From assembly GCA_003228965.1 (NCBI GenBank), contig QIGP01000269.1, positions 1 through 13,846 on the forward strand: a stretch of 13,846 nt of DNA, in the 5' to 3' direction. The notes under the pieces are model-generated. The model searched no databases. It was not told where the DNA came from and saw only the letters and a list, made by a program, of their open reading frames with translations. Position 1 is the stretch's first letter. Every line of letters begins with the position of its first letter. Made by a program: the position numbers and the translations under genes. The DNA is from Gammaproteobacteria bacterium. GTDB taxonomy: Bacteria > Pseudomonadota > Gammaproteobacteria > Steroidobacterales > SZUA-146. Positions 7,376 through 13,846 of the stretch are shown one piece after another.

Positions 7376-9256
7376 ATGCTACAAAAAATTCGCGACAGTG
7401 CGACCGGCTTCGGCGCCCTCCTGATGCTCGGACTACTTATTCTTGCCTTCGCAATTTGGGGCATCGATTTTCAGTTTGGTGCCAATCAGCCCGTAGTTAA
7501 GGTCAATGGTCAAGAAGTGTCCAACGGCCTGATTGCCAACGCCTACAATCAGCAAATTCAGCGCTTCCAGGAATTTTATCCGAACGGTATTCCTGAAATT
7601 ACCCAAACTGAACTTAAGAACAATGTGATCGACACGTTCGTGCGTAACGAATTGTTGCACCAGCACGTTCAGGAAGAAGGGTATAGCGTTTCCAACGGCA
7701 AAGTTATGAGCGCCATTCGGGATCTCGATGCCTTCAAGCTCGACGGTGAATTTAACTCCGCACAGTTTGAGTTTTTGGCTAACCGAAACGGCATGTCGTC
7801 CGATGGTCTGTTTAACGATTTCCGCAAATCGATGGTGCTACAACAACTCTCTGAAGGCTTTGTCAGCTCTTCGTTTGTGACCAAAGATGAAGCTCTTAAG
7901 CGCGGCAAACTGGAAAGCGAAAAACGCACCGTGCGTGAATTACGTGTGCCTGTAGCCAAGCTGCTGTCAGAGGTTACGGTTGAAGATTCAGCGATTCAAT
8001 CCGACTACGATATAAATCAAAGCGACTACCTCACCGAAGAAATGGTCAAGATTGACTACATTGAATTGGATCCCAACGTTATTGGTGCTGCAATCACTGT
8101 CAATGAAGAAGATATGCGCAGTCGCTACGAAGAAGGTGTTGGCGCAGACGAATACTCAAGCCCTGAACAACGCAACGCCCGGCACATTTTGATTGCGGTT
8201 AACGACGATCGTGATGACGCGACAGCTCTCAGTGAGGCGCAGGCCTTGCGCGAGCGCATTATCGCAGGCGAAGACTTTGCTGAGCTTGCTAAAGAACATT
8301 CTGATGATGCCGGATCAAAACCTTCCGGCGGTGAGCTAGGTTGGAACAGTGGCGAAGGCTATGTAGGTCCGTTTCGTGATGCGCTGTTTTCCATGACGAC
8401 CGATCAGGTTAGTGAGCCTATCAAAACCCGTTTCGGGTACCACGTCATTCGGGTTGAGGGCATTCGTGGTAACGAGCCCAAGCCGTTTGAAGAAGTGCGC
8501 GCGCGAATCGAAGCAGAACTGCGCGAAGGTGCTGCACTGGATAAACTTAGCGACTTTGTTGATGAAATCGACGAGGTTGTTTACGACATCGACGACAGTC
8601 TGAGTTCAGCTGCTGAAGTGGCTGATGTCGAAGTTCAGCAAGCCACCTGGTTTACTCGCAACGGCGGAACGGGCATTGCCACTTTCCCTGCCGTGCGCGA
8701 AGTCGCGTTTTCTCAGCAAGTGCTTAACGACAAACTTAACAGCAACTCTGTTGAGCTCGACGGCAAATTTGTTTACCTGAGACTCAACGAACACCGACCT
8801 GCGCGTACCATGACTCTTGACGAGGTGCGTCCTCGCATTGAAGCGCGTTTGAAAAGCGAGTTGGCGGCGGAGCAAACGGCAGCGCTTGGCGCCGATATGC
8901 TGAACAAGGTCGCATCCGGAGTTTCGGTTGAAGAAGTTGCGGAACTTGAGAATCTGTCTGTTTCCGAAGCCAAAGAAATTTCGCGACTTGATCAGTCGTT
9001 GGCGGCTTCCGCAAAAAGAGCGTTGTTTGCGGCTTCTTTGAACGGTGACGACCCGGTCTACGGTGGTGTGTCACTGCCTAACGGCGACTACTACCTATAT
9101 GAACTGCAAAGTATTGAGGCAGGCGCTGCGCTGGACGAAGCGCAAATACAAGATATTGCGCGCGCCAATGCCAACATGGAGCTGGCGGCCTATATCGCAA
9201 GCCTGCGTGAGCTGGCCGACATAGAGATCAAAGCCGATCAGCTGCGAACACGGTAA
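7376..9256 (+). CDS. ppiD: Peptidyl-prolyl isomerase PpiD, membrane-anchored periplasmic foldase
   Basis: PpiD is an inner-membrane chaperone whose large periplasmic part helps fold newly exported proteins near the Sec translocon. The protein has 626 residues (E. coli 623). A short basic N terminus and one membrane segment (about 12-30, GALLMLGLLILAFAIWGI) anchor it. A SurA-like N-terminal chaperone region follows (VKVNGQEVSNG at 41-51). The parvulin domain covers about 266-363, with ARHILI, GGELGW and FGYHVIRV, so the usual parvulin landmarks are intact. A second, degenerate C-terminal half continues to the end. I chose ATG 7376, which puts the anchor right at the N terminus and has GGAA at 7363-7366; the in-frame ATG 7265 would add 37 polar residues before the membrane segment. 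The gene stands alone, closed by a strong terminator. Confidence 0.96.
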   Translation: MLQKIRDSATGFGALLMLGLLILAFAIWGIDFQFGANQPVVKVNGQEVSNGLIANAYNQQIQRFQEFYPNGIPEITQTELKNNVIDTFVRNELLHQHVQEEGYSVSNGKVMSAIRDLDAFKLDGEFNSAQFEFLANRNGMSSDGLFNDFRKSMVLQQLSEGFVSSSFVTKDEALKRGKLESEKRTVRELRVPVAKLLSEVTVEDSAIQSDYDINQSDYLTEEMVKIDYIELDPNVIGAAITVNEEDMRSRYEEGVGADEYSSPEQRNARHILIAVNDDRDDATALSEAQALRERIIAGEDFAELAKEHSDDAGSKPSGGELGWNSGEGYVGPFRDALFSMTTDQVSEPIKTRFGYHVIRVEGIRGNEPKPFEEVRARIEAELREGAALDKLSDFVDEIDEVVYDIDDSLSSAAEVADVEVQQATWFTRNGGTGIATFPAVREVAFSQQVLNDKLNSNSVELDGKFVYLRLNEHRPARTMTLDEVRPRIEARLKSELAAEQTAALGADMLNKVASGVSVEEVAELENLSVSEAKEISRLDQSLAASAKRALFAASLNGDDPVYGGVSLPNGDYYLYELQSIEAGAALDEAQIQDIARANANMELAAYIASLRELADIEIKADQLRTR

Positions 9257-9261
9257 CTTTG

Positions 9262-9287
9262 AAAGAGCGGCGCAAGCCGCTTTTTTT
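9262..9287 (+). terminator. Intrinsic terminator of ppiD
   Basis: AGCGGC (9266-9271) and GCCGCT (9276-9281) form a perfect 6-bp GC-rich stem with a stable GCAA tetraloop, followed by a T run through 9287. The A residues at 9262-9264 can extend the stem into the T run. It lies just 5 bp after the ppiD stop codon. Confidence 0.92.
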
Positions 9288-9391
9288 CGTTAGGGCCAAC
9301 TGAAAACAGCTTCTCATCGTTCACGCGAACTATCTAAGACTACACGCGCCTGGTGGCAGCGCTCCTCGGCGGCCTTCTTGGCGCGCGTACG

Positions 9392-9417
9392 CCCAATTGG
9401 GTTTTCTCTGCTATTCT
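9392..9417 (+). promoter_or_regulatory. Possible control region of the symporter gene
   Basis: A 10-bp palindrome CCCAATTGGG (9392-9401) and a -10-like TATTCT (9412-9417) lie 35-60 bp before the symporter ATG. No -35 box sits at a proper distance, so the promoter call is tentative; the palindrome could be an operator. The rest of the 164-bp gap shows nothing recognisable. Confidence 0.25.
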
Positions 9418-9451
9418 AATCTTCAGGCTCACATTCCAGGACTAATATCAG

Positions 9452-10735
9452 ATGCGATTAAAACTTCACTGGCAGATACTGATTGCCATTCTTATTGCTG
9501 GATTTGCCGGTTATCTTTTTCAGCAGGGCCTTGTTGTCTACGAATTCATCGGCAAGGTGTTCATTAATGCGTTGAAAATGATCATTGTCCCGTTGGTGGT
9601 GTCATCTATCATCATTGGCGTTGCCGGGCTCGGTAGTGGCGAGCACATTGGGCGCTTGGGTCTGAAGACGGTGACGTTCTACGTCATTACTACCATGGCT
9701 GCGATTCTCGTTGGATTGGTCCTTGTCAATGTTGTCCAGCCCGGTCTCGACAGTGAAGGGGAGCCGGTGAAGGAACTGCTAAGCCTCTCCGCAAGTACGG
9801 AGTCTGTTGAATCGAGTGTTGGCGGAAAAGGCTGGGGTGACATTGTGGACGTGTTTGTTCGCATGGTGCCTAGCAATGTTGTCGATGCTGCCGGTGACAA
9901 CAGCCAGTTACTGGCTCTCATTTTCTTTAGTATTCTCTTTGGCTTTTTCATGACTCGTCTGGAGCATACATACGCTGAACATCTGTTCAAATTTTGGGAC
10001 GCGATCAATAAGGTCATGATGCTGATCACCGACCTTGTTATGAAAATTGCGCCACTGGGCGTGTTTGGGCTCATTGCCACAGTTGTCGCAAAACAAATTA
10101 AAGACCTGGAAGAAAAAGCCGGGGGCATCGAAGCGATAGCTTCGCTATTACAGCCGCTACTTGTCTTTGCGGGCGTTGTTCTGGCGGCACTTCTGATTCA
10201 CATGCTAGTTACGCTGCCGTTGCTGCTTAAGTTTGTTGGAGGTGTTAAACCCTACAAAATGTTTCCCGCTATGGCCGAAGCGCTGGCTACGGCGTTTTCG
10301 ACCGCGTCGTCGTCTGCAACGCTTCCAGTCACTATGGACTGTGCAAAAGACAATGCGGGCGTATCAGGAAAAGTGTCGAGCTTTGTTCTGCCGTTAGGGG
10401 CGACGGTTAACATGAACGGATCGGCGCTCTACGAATGTGTTGCGGTGATTTTTCTAGCTCAGGCGTATGGACTGGAACTGACCATATTCGTCCAGTTTAT
10501 TATTGTGATTACGGCGCTGTTGACTTCCATTGGCGTGGCTGGCGTTCCCGCCGCATCGTTAGTGGCGATCACGATAATCCTGGTTGCGGTTGGCATGCCC
10601 GCTGAAGCCATTGGTGTTCTGTTTATTACCGATCGACTGCTCGATATGGCGCGTACATCTACTAACGTGTTTGGTGACGCCTGTTGCGCTGTGATTGTGG
10701 CAAGGCTTGAGGGTGAAGAGACTAAACTTACTTAG
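9452..10735 (+). CDS. Dicarboxylate/amino acid:cation symporter (SDF/DAACS family)
   Basis: This inner-membrane protein should take up acidic amino acids or C4-dicarboxylates with cations, by the elevator mechanism of GltPh and the EAATs. The protein has 427 residues, normal for the family, with many hydrophobic segments. Hairpin HP1 shows SSSATLP (286-292), TM7 shows NMNGS (320-324), HP2 shows SIGVAGVP (359-366) and TM8 shows Asp394, Asp398, Arg401, Asn405 and Asp409 with exactly the spacing of GltPh Asp390, Asp394, Arg397, Asn401 and Asp405. The retained arginine points to a substrate with a side-chain carboxylate. The TM7 motif is usually NMDGT or NLDGS, so Asn322 replaces an aspartate linked to the third sodium site. 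The C-terminal half resembles eukaryote-like members more than E. coli DctA. The start ATG 9452 has AGGA at 9438-9441. The exact substrate cannot be told; it converges on fabI. Confidence 0.9.
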   Translation: MRLKLHWQILIAILIAGFAGYLFQQGLVVYEFIGKVFINALKMIIVPLVVSSIIIGVAGLGSGEHIGRLGLKTVTFYVITTMAAILVGLVLVNVVQPGLDSEGEPVKELLSLSASTESVESSVGGKGWGDIVDVFVRMVPSNVVDAAGDNSQLLALIFFSILFGFFMTRLEHTYAEHLFKFWDAINKVMMLITDLVMKIAPLGVFGLIATVVAKQIKDLEEKAGGIEAIASLLQPLLVFAGVVLAALLIHMLVTLPLLLKFVGGVKPYKMFPAMAEALATAFSTASSSATLPVTMDCAKDNAGVSGKVSSFVLPLGATVNMNGSALYECVAVIFLAQAYGLELTIFVQFIIVITALLTSIGVAGVPAASLVAITIILVAVGMPAEAIGVLFITDRLLDMARTSTNVFGDACCAVIVARLEGEETKLT

Positions 10736-10742
10736 GGGTAAG

Positions 10743-10795
10743 CCGCGATTGAATCCCACACCAACCTGAAAGAGATTGCCACACTCGCATCGCGG
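10743..10795. repeat. Inverted repeat between the convergent symporter and fabI genes
   Basis: CCGCGAT (10743-10749) and ATCGCGG (10789-10795) are perfect 7-bp inverted arms 39 bp apart in the 114-bp gap between the two stop codons. No T run follows on either strand, so it is at best a weak bidirectional terminator. I see no other structure of note in the gap. Confidence 0.25.
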
Positions 10796-10849
10796 GTTCG
10801 CATTGATGAGATTACAGTATGTCTGGTGCGCCCAACAATGAGCGCCAGT

Positions 10850-11629
10850 CTAAAACGACATACCAACCATGTTGTAACCACCGTCTACGTAGAGAACTTC
10901 ACCGGTGATGCCGGAAGCCAGATCGGAACACAAAAACGCAGCGGCGTTGCCTACTTGTTCAAGCGTGATATTGCGTCGCATAGGAGCGGTTTCTTCAACG
11001 TGGCGCAACATCTTTCGAAAGCCGCCAATGCCCGCGGCCGCGAGCGTTTTTATTGGGCCCGCCGAGATTGCGTTAACTCGAATTCCATCCGGTCCAAGAT
11101 CATTGGCCAAAAAGCGCATGCTGGCTTCAAGGCTTGCCTTGGCGGGGCCCATGACGTTGTAGTTGGGCACAGCTTTAACGGCGCCCAGATAACTTAAGGT
11201 AAGCAGGCTCGCTTGACGACCGCGCATCAGCGGTGCGGCGTGTTTGGCCAGCGCGCTAAAGCTGTAAGATGAAATGTCGTGCGCAATGCGAAAGCCTTCT
11301 CGTGTAACAGCTTCACTGTAGCGGCCGTCCAGTTGGTCGCGTGGAGCGAATCCAACCGCGTGCACCACAATGTCGATACTGTCCCACTGTTCCCGGATTT
11401 TTGCGAAAGCGTCGCGAATCTCGCTGTCTTCAGCAACGTCCATTGGCATCAAAAGTGAGCTTTGTGTTTGCTCGGCCAGAGCTTCGACGCGCGGGCGAAG
11501 TTTTTCGTTTTGATAGGTGTAGGCGAGTTCTGCGCCCTCGCGATGCATCGCTTCTGAAATACCCCAGGCGATTGAACGCTTGCTGGCGACACCAACTATA
11601 AGAGCGCGTTTACCGGTTAGAAAACCCAT
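10850..11629 (-). CDS. fabI: Enoyl-[acyl-carrier-protein] reductase (NADH) FabI
   Basis: FabI catalyses the last step of each fatty acid elongation cycle, reducing trans-2-enoyl-ACP with NADH in the cytosol as a tetramer. The protein has 259 residues (E. coli 262) and follows it closely from MGFLTGKR on. It is an SDR-fold enzyme with the FabI-type nucleotide-binding N terminus ([11 protein letters not shown], 13-23). The active-site pair is Tyr157 and Lys164 in YNVMGPAK, the Y-x6-K spacing of FabI, with Tyr147 in LSYLGA. Gly93, Met160 and Phe204, equivalents of E. coli triclosan-contact residues, are unchanged, so inhibitor sensitivity is expected (inference). An excellent ribosome site, GGAGGT (11635-11640), fills the 12-bp gap after the mltD stop, so fabI is the second gene of an mltD-fabI operon unless a promoter lies inside mltD. 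Confidence 0.97.
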   Translation of the reverse strand: MGFLTGKRALIVGVASKRSIAWGISEAMHREGAELAYTYQNEKLRPRVEALAEQTQSSLLMPMDVAEDSEIRDAFAKIREQWDSIDIVVHAVGFAPRDQLDGRYSEAVTREGFRIAHDISSYSFSALAKHAAPLMRGRQASLLTLSYLGAVKAVPNYNVMGPAKASLEASMRFLANDLGPDGIRVNAISAGPIKTLAAAGIGGFRKMLRHVEETAPMRRNITLEQVGNAAAFLCSDLASGITGEVLYVDGGYNMVGMSF

Positions 11630-11641
11630 GTGTTACCTCCG

Positions 11642-13252
11642 CTAGCCGCCCGACTGTTGGGTGACATCGACATATAAATTTAGTTTTTGTCCAGGCTGTA
11701 AGTAGCGCTGGCCGCCTATACTATTCCATTTCTTCAGTTGTGCAACGCTTACTTTGAAGCGCGAGGAGATTCTAGACAGTGAATCGCCGCGGCGCACGGT
11801 GTAGCGAATTTTTCGGCGAGTTCCGTCGGGGCTGACTTCTGTTGAAGAGGCTTGGGTGCTGCGTCCAACTTTACTGCTGCCGCCCTTGATAATCAGTTCT
11901 TTGCCCACGCTCAACGTGTCGCCGGGTGCCATGCCGTTCCAGCGCGCCAGTTGGCGAGTGCCTACTCCGTGTTGCTTCGCGATGCTCCAGAAAGAGTCGC
12001 CACGTTTCACAGTATAGCGCGTGTTGTTCGACCCGCCCTGGTTGAGGATACGGCGCTCTCGCATGTCTGCTGATAAACTGTAGCTTGCATGTTCTTTGCT
12101 ACTCACCGGAATGAGTAAGTGCTTGCCAGCTCGAATAGAAGTGCTGCGCAGATTGTTGGCCGACTTCAGCGCGGATACGGTAGTGCTGTATTTACTGGCC
12201 AGCGTACTTAAGCTCTCCCCGTCGGCAATTTTGTGGCGCTTCCAGCTCACGCGTTCCGTGGCCGGTAGTTGGTCCAGTTTGTGCTGAACCAAACTTGCGC
12301 TTTCGAAAGGAACCATGAGTCGATGGGGGCCGTTAGGTGACGTGGCCCAGCGGTTGTAACCGGAATTTAGTCGATATATTTCCTGTACGTCAACCCCAGC
12401 CAGGTCGGCAACCAGCGCCAGGTCAATCTGACTGCCTGTGTTTACTTCGGCAAAATACGGCGCGCTCGATACGAACGGCAGCTCGATGTTGTATTGCCAG
12501 TAGTTCTTAACCAAGTGACTGATGGCAAGAAGTTTCGGCACATACGCCTGTGTTTCCCGCGGCAGCTTTAGATTCCAAAAATCGGTCGGTTTGGAAGCCT
12601 TGCGGTTTTTACGCACGGCACTGCGGACACGACCTTCTCCCGAGTTGTATGCCGCTACCGCTAGCAACCAGTCACCGTCAACTCGCTCATACAGGTGTTG
12701 AAGATAGTCGAGCGCAGCGCGCGTGGAATCAACGGGGTCGCGGCGACCGTCGTACCACCAGTCTTGCTTTAGCTTGAACATTTTGCCCGTGGCGGGTATG
12801 AACTGCCAAAGACCCGCAGCGCGACCGTGTGAGTATGCGAATGGATCGAAAGCGCTTTCCACGACAGGAAGCAGCGCCAGTTCCATCGGCATGCCGCGTG
12901 CTCTTAGCTCACCTACGATGTGTGGCAGGTACCGTTTGGATCGCTCGAACACGCGTTTAAGATATTCCGGGTTTCGCGCGTACCAGTCTAGTTGGGACTG
13001 TGTGCGTGAATTCAGTTCTACCGGAATGTAGAACTCATTACTGATGCTGTCGAGAAGGCTGTAAACCGGTATTTCCGCAGCGCTGCCAATTGAGTGTGTG
13101 ATGACGGGTGTAGAGACTGTCGTAGTGGGTCCAGCTGAATCGGCTGCTGCGGATTGAAACGCGCCAGAGAATGTCAGCACAAGTCCCAGACCAAGCCCGC
13201 AAAGCGGAGCGTAGTTTCCAAGGCGGCTTACACGGTTGTACAGGTGCATCAT
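11642..13252 (-). CDS. mltD: LysM-containing lytic murein transglycosylase, MltD type
   Basis: This enzyme cleaves the MurNAc-GlcNAc bond of peptidoglycan with formation of 1,6-anhydro ends, in the periplasm. The protein has 536 residues (E. coli MltD 452). An N-terminal signal segment (hydrophobic about 15-32, cleavage possible after AAA at about 35-37) leads into the lytic transglycosylase domain at about 105-255, with the catalytic Glu132 in LLPVVESAF, GLWQFIPATG (147-156) and AAYNSGEGRV (200-209). Three LysM repeats for glycan binding follow at about 338-382, 413-455 and 484-528. E. coli MltD is a lipoprotein, but no proper lipobox is visible here; Cys18 is preceded by APL. The start at the first of two consecutive ATGs has GGGAG (13264-13268) 11 nt upstream. 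fabI follows directly and a methyltransferase gene diverges upstream. Confidence 0.94.
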   Translation of the reverse strand: MMHLYNRVSRLGNYAPLCGLGLGLVLTFSGAFQSAAADSAGPTTTVSTPVITHSIGSAAEIPVYSLLDSISNEFYIPVELNSRTQSQLDWYARNPEYLKRVFERSKRYLPHIVGELRARGMPMELALLPVVESAFDPFAYSHGRAAGLWQFIPATGKMFKLKQDWWYDGRRDPVDSTRAALDYLQHLYERVDGDWLLAVAAYNSGEGRVRSAVRKNRKASKPTDFWNLKLPRETQAYVPKLLAISHLVKNYWQYNIELPFVSSAPYFAEVNTGSQIDLALVADLAGVDVQEIYRLNSGYNRWATSPNGPHRLMVPFESASLVQHKLDQLPATERVSWKRHKIADGESLSTLASKYSTTVSALKSANNLRSTSIRAGKHLLIPVSSKEHASYSLSADMRERRILNQGGSNNTRYTVKRGDSFWSIAKQHGVGTRQLARWNGMAPGDTLSVGKELIIKGGSSKVGRSTQASSTEVSPDGTRRKIRYTVRRGDSLSRISSRFKVSVAQLKKWNSIGGQRYLQPGQKLNLYVDVTQQSGG

Positions 13253-13421
13253 CTGTTAGGGAACTCCCACGGGTGATTTTAGTAGATTCCTGAAATGCGC
13301 GCAGCGAAGCCAGGCGCAGAAGGTAAGAATTAATTCCAACATCGTACGCAAAAACCCCGGCCAGAAAAACCGCTTGCGCAAAATAAGACATACGCCTCCT
13401 AAAGCGGGTATTCTATAGAGC
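13253..13421. promoter_or_regulatory. Divergent intergenic region between mltD and the methyltransferase gene
   Basis: These 169 bp should hold the promoters of both genes. On the plus strand AAGACA (13385-13390) and TATTCT (13409-13414), 18 bp apart, form a weak promoter whose start point would fall at or next to the methyltransferase ATG. On the minus strand a strong ribosome site AGGAGG (13395-13400) lies 3 nt before an ATG at 13391 that is not in the mltD frame. No clear minus-strand promoter could be picked out. Confidence 0.35.
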
Positions 13422-13846
13422 ATGGACTCGCCAACTTCCCCAGACCCCTCCGCAAAAGCGTCCCTTTGGCTTGAAGGGCCGGTCGGTCAGCGCTTACTCG
13501 AGCTTGAGGAGCGCATTCTCGCCCAGACTTTGGAGCAGGCCTTCGGTTTTCAGCTTCTGCAAGTCGGCACGTGGGGTGACAGTCAGAGATTTGTGCAGCA
13601 CAGCAAAACGTTAAGACACAGTGTTTTGTGCGCCCAGGCCAAAGAGGGCGTTGACGTGGTCGGTCGGTCCGATGAGCTTCCAATAGCCAGCGATTCTGTA
13701 GATGCGGTGATTTTGCCTCATACCCTGGAGCAACACGACGACCCTCACCAGGTGCTTCGCGAAGTACAGCGTGTGCTCGTGTGCGATGGGCGCGTCATCA
13801 TTACCGGATTTAGCCCAACCAGCGCCTGGGGGTTGCGTCAGCTTGT
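13422..13846 (+). CDS. Class I SAM-dependent methyltransferase, YafS-like (partial, cut by window end)
   Basis: The visible 141 residues belong to the methyltransferase family found beside rnhA, gloB and mltD in gammaproteobacteria (E. coli yafS, an uncharacterised gene). The N-terminal WLEGPVGQRLLELEE (16-30) is the family opening. VGTWGD (48-53) is at the place of the SAM-binding glycine loop but is degenerate compared with a classic GxGxG. Residues 84-130 show the typical pattern of an acidic loop, LPIASDSVDAVILPHTLE, then VLREVQRVL and GRVIITGF, which is motif post-I to III of methyltransferase type 11. Substrate unknown. The ATG at 13422 has no good ribosome site, and no upstream in-frame start is better. 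rnhA and dnaQ would be expected just beyond the window. Confidence 0.85.
   Translation, partial: MDSPTSPDPSAKASLWLEGPVGQRLLELEERILAQTLEQAFGFQLLQVGTWGDSQRFVQHSKTLRHSVLCAQAKEGVDVVGRSDELPIASDSVDAVILPHTLEQHDDPHQVLREVQRVLVCDGRVIITGFSPTSAWGLRQL

Noticed and set aside
10739..11197. Plus-strand open frame running from the symporter-fabI gap into fabI antisense
   Set aside because: The gap part reads rather like protein but has no start codon with a ribosome site, and most of the frame is the opposite strand of fabI.
13399..13683. Minus-strand 94-residue frame overlapping the methyltransferase start
   Set aside because: It is antisense to a recognisable methyltransferase domain and its translation is an arginine/proline-rich shadow typical of reverse frames.

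Overview
The window is a conserved chromosomal housekeeping region of a gammaproteobacterium. The evidence is the gene order tRNA-Leu, tig, clpP, clpX, lon, hupB, tRNA-Val, tRNA-Asp, ppiD, followed by fabI, mltD and a YafS-type methyltransferase. This is close to the Pseudomonas arrangement as I remember it. Protein sequences look like Gammaproteobacteria outside the Enterobacterales, base composition is near balanced, and tRNAs encode their CCA ends. I cannot name a genus.

Layout. Positions 1-66 are the tail of an unseen upstream unit, ending in an intrinsic terminator. A tRNA-Leu(UAG) follows, with its own -10 box and a strong 3' hairpin. Four plus-strand protein quality-control genes come next: trigger factor (tig), the ClpP peptidase, its ClpX unfoldase and the Lon protease. 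clpP and clpX each have a candidate promoter in front of them. hupB (HU-beta) then runs almost directly into tRNA-Val(UAC) and tRNA-Asp(GUC), which end at a terminator. A 430-bp stretch with no convincing gene precedes ppiD, a membrane-anchored periplasmic parvulin-type foldase that ends in a very clear terminator.

The right third is more variable. A plus-strand SDF/DAACS-family symporter converges on a minus-strand pair, mltD then fabI, with 12 bp between the two. mltD is a LysM lytic transglycosylase and fabI an enoyl-ACP reductase. A methyltransferase gene of the YafS type diverges from mltD and runs off the window end. Relative to the remembered Pseudomonas order, the ABC-transporter genes between fabI and mltD and the gloB gene beside mltD are absent, and the symporter sits between ppiD and fabI.

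Together the genes cover protein folding and turnover from ribosome (Tig) through cytosol (ClpXP, Lon) to periplasm (PpiD), plus nucleoid structure, fatty acid synthesis and cell-wall turnover. I found no CRISPR array, insertion sequence, prophage, toxin-antitoxin pair or defence system. I do not think the window holds a new multi-gene system. The points worth a second look are small: an Asp-to-Asn change at a predicted sodium site of the symporter, a partly repeated intergenic motif before tRNA-Leu and before ppiD, the linked hupB-tRNA unit, and the unusual mltD/methyltransferase divergent region.
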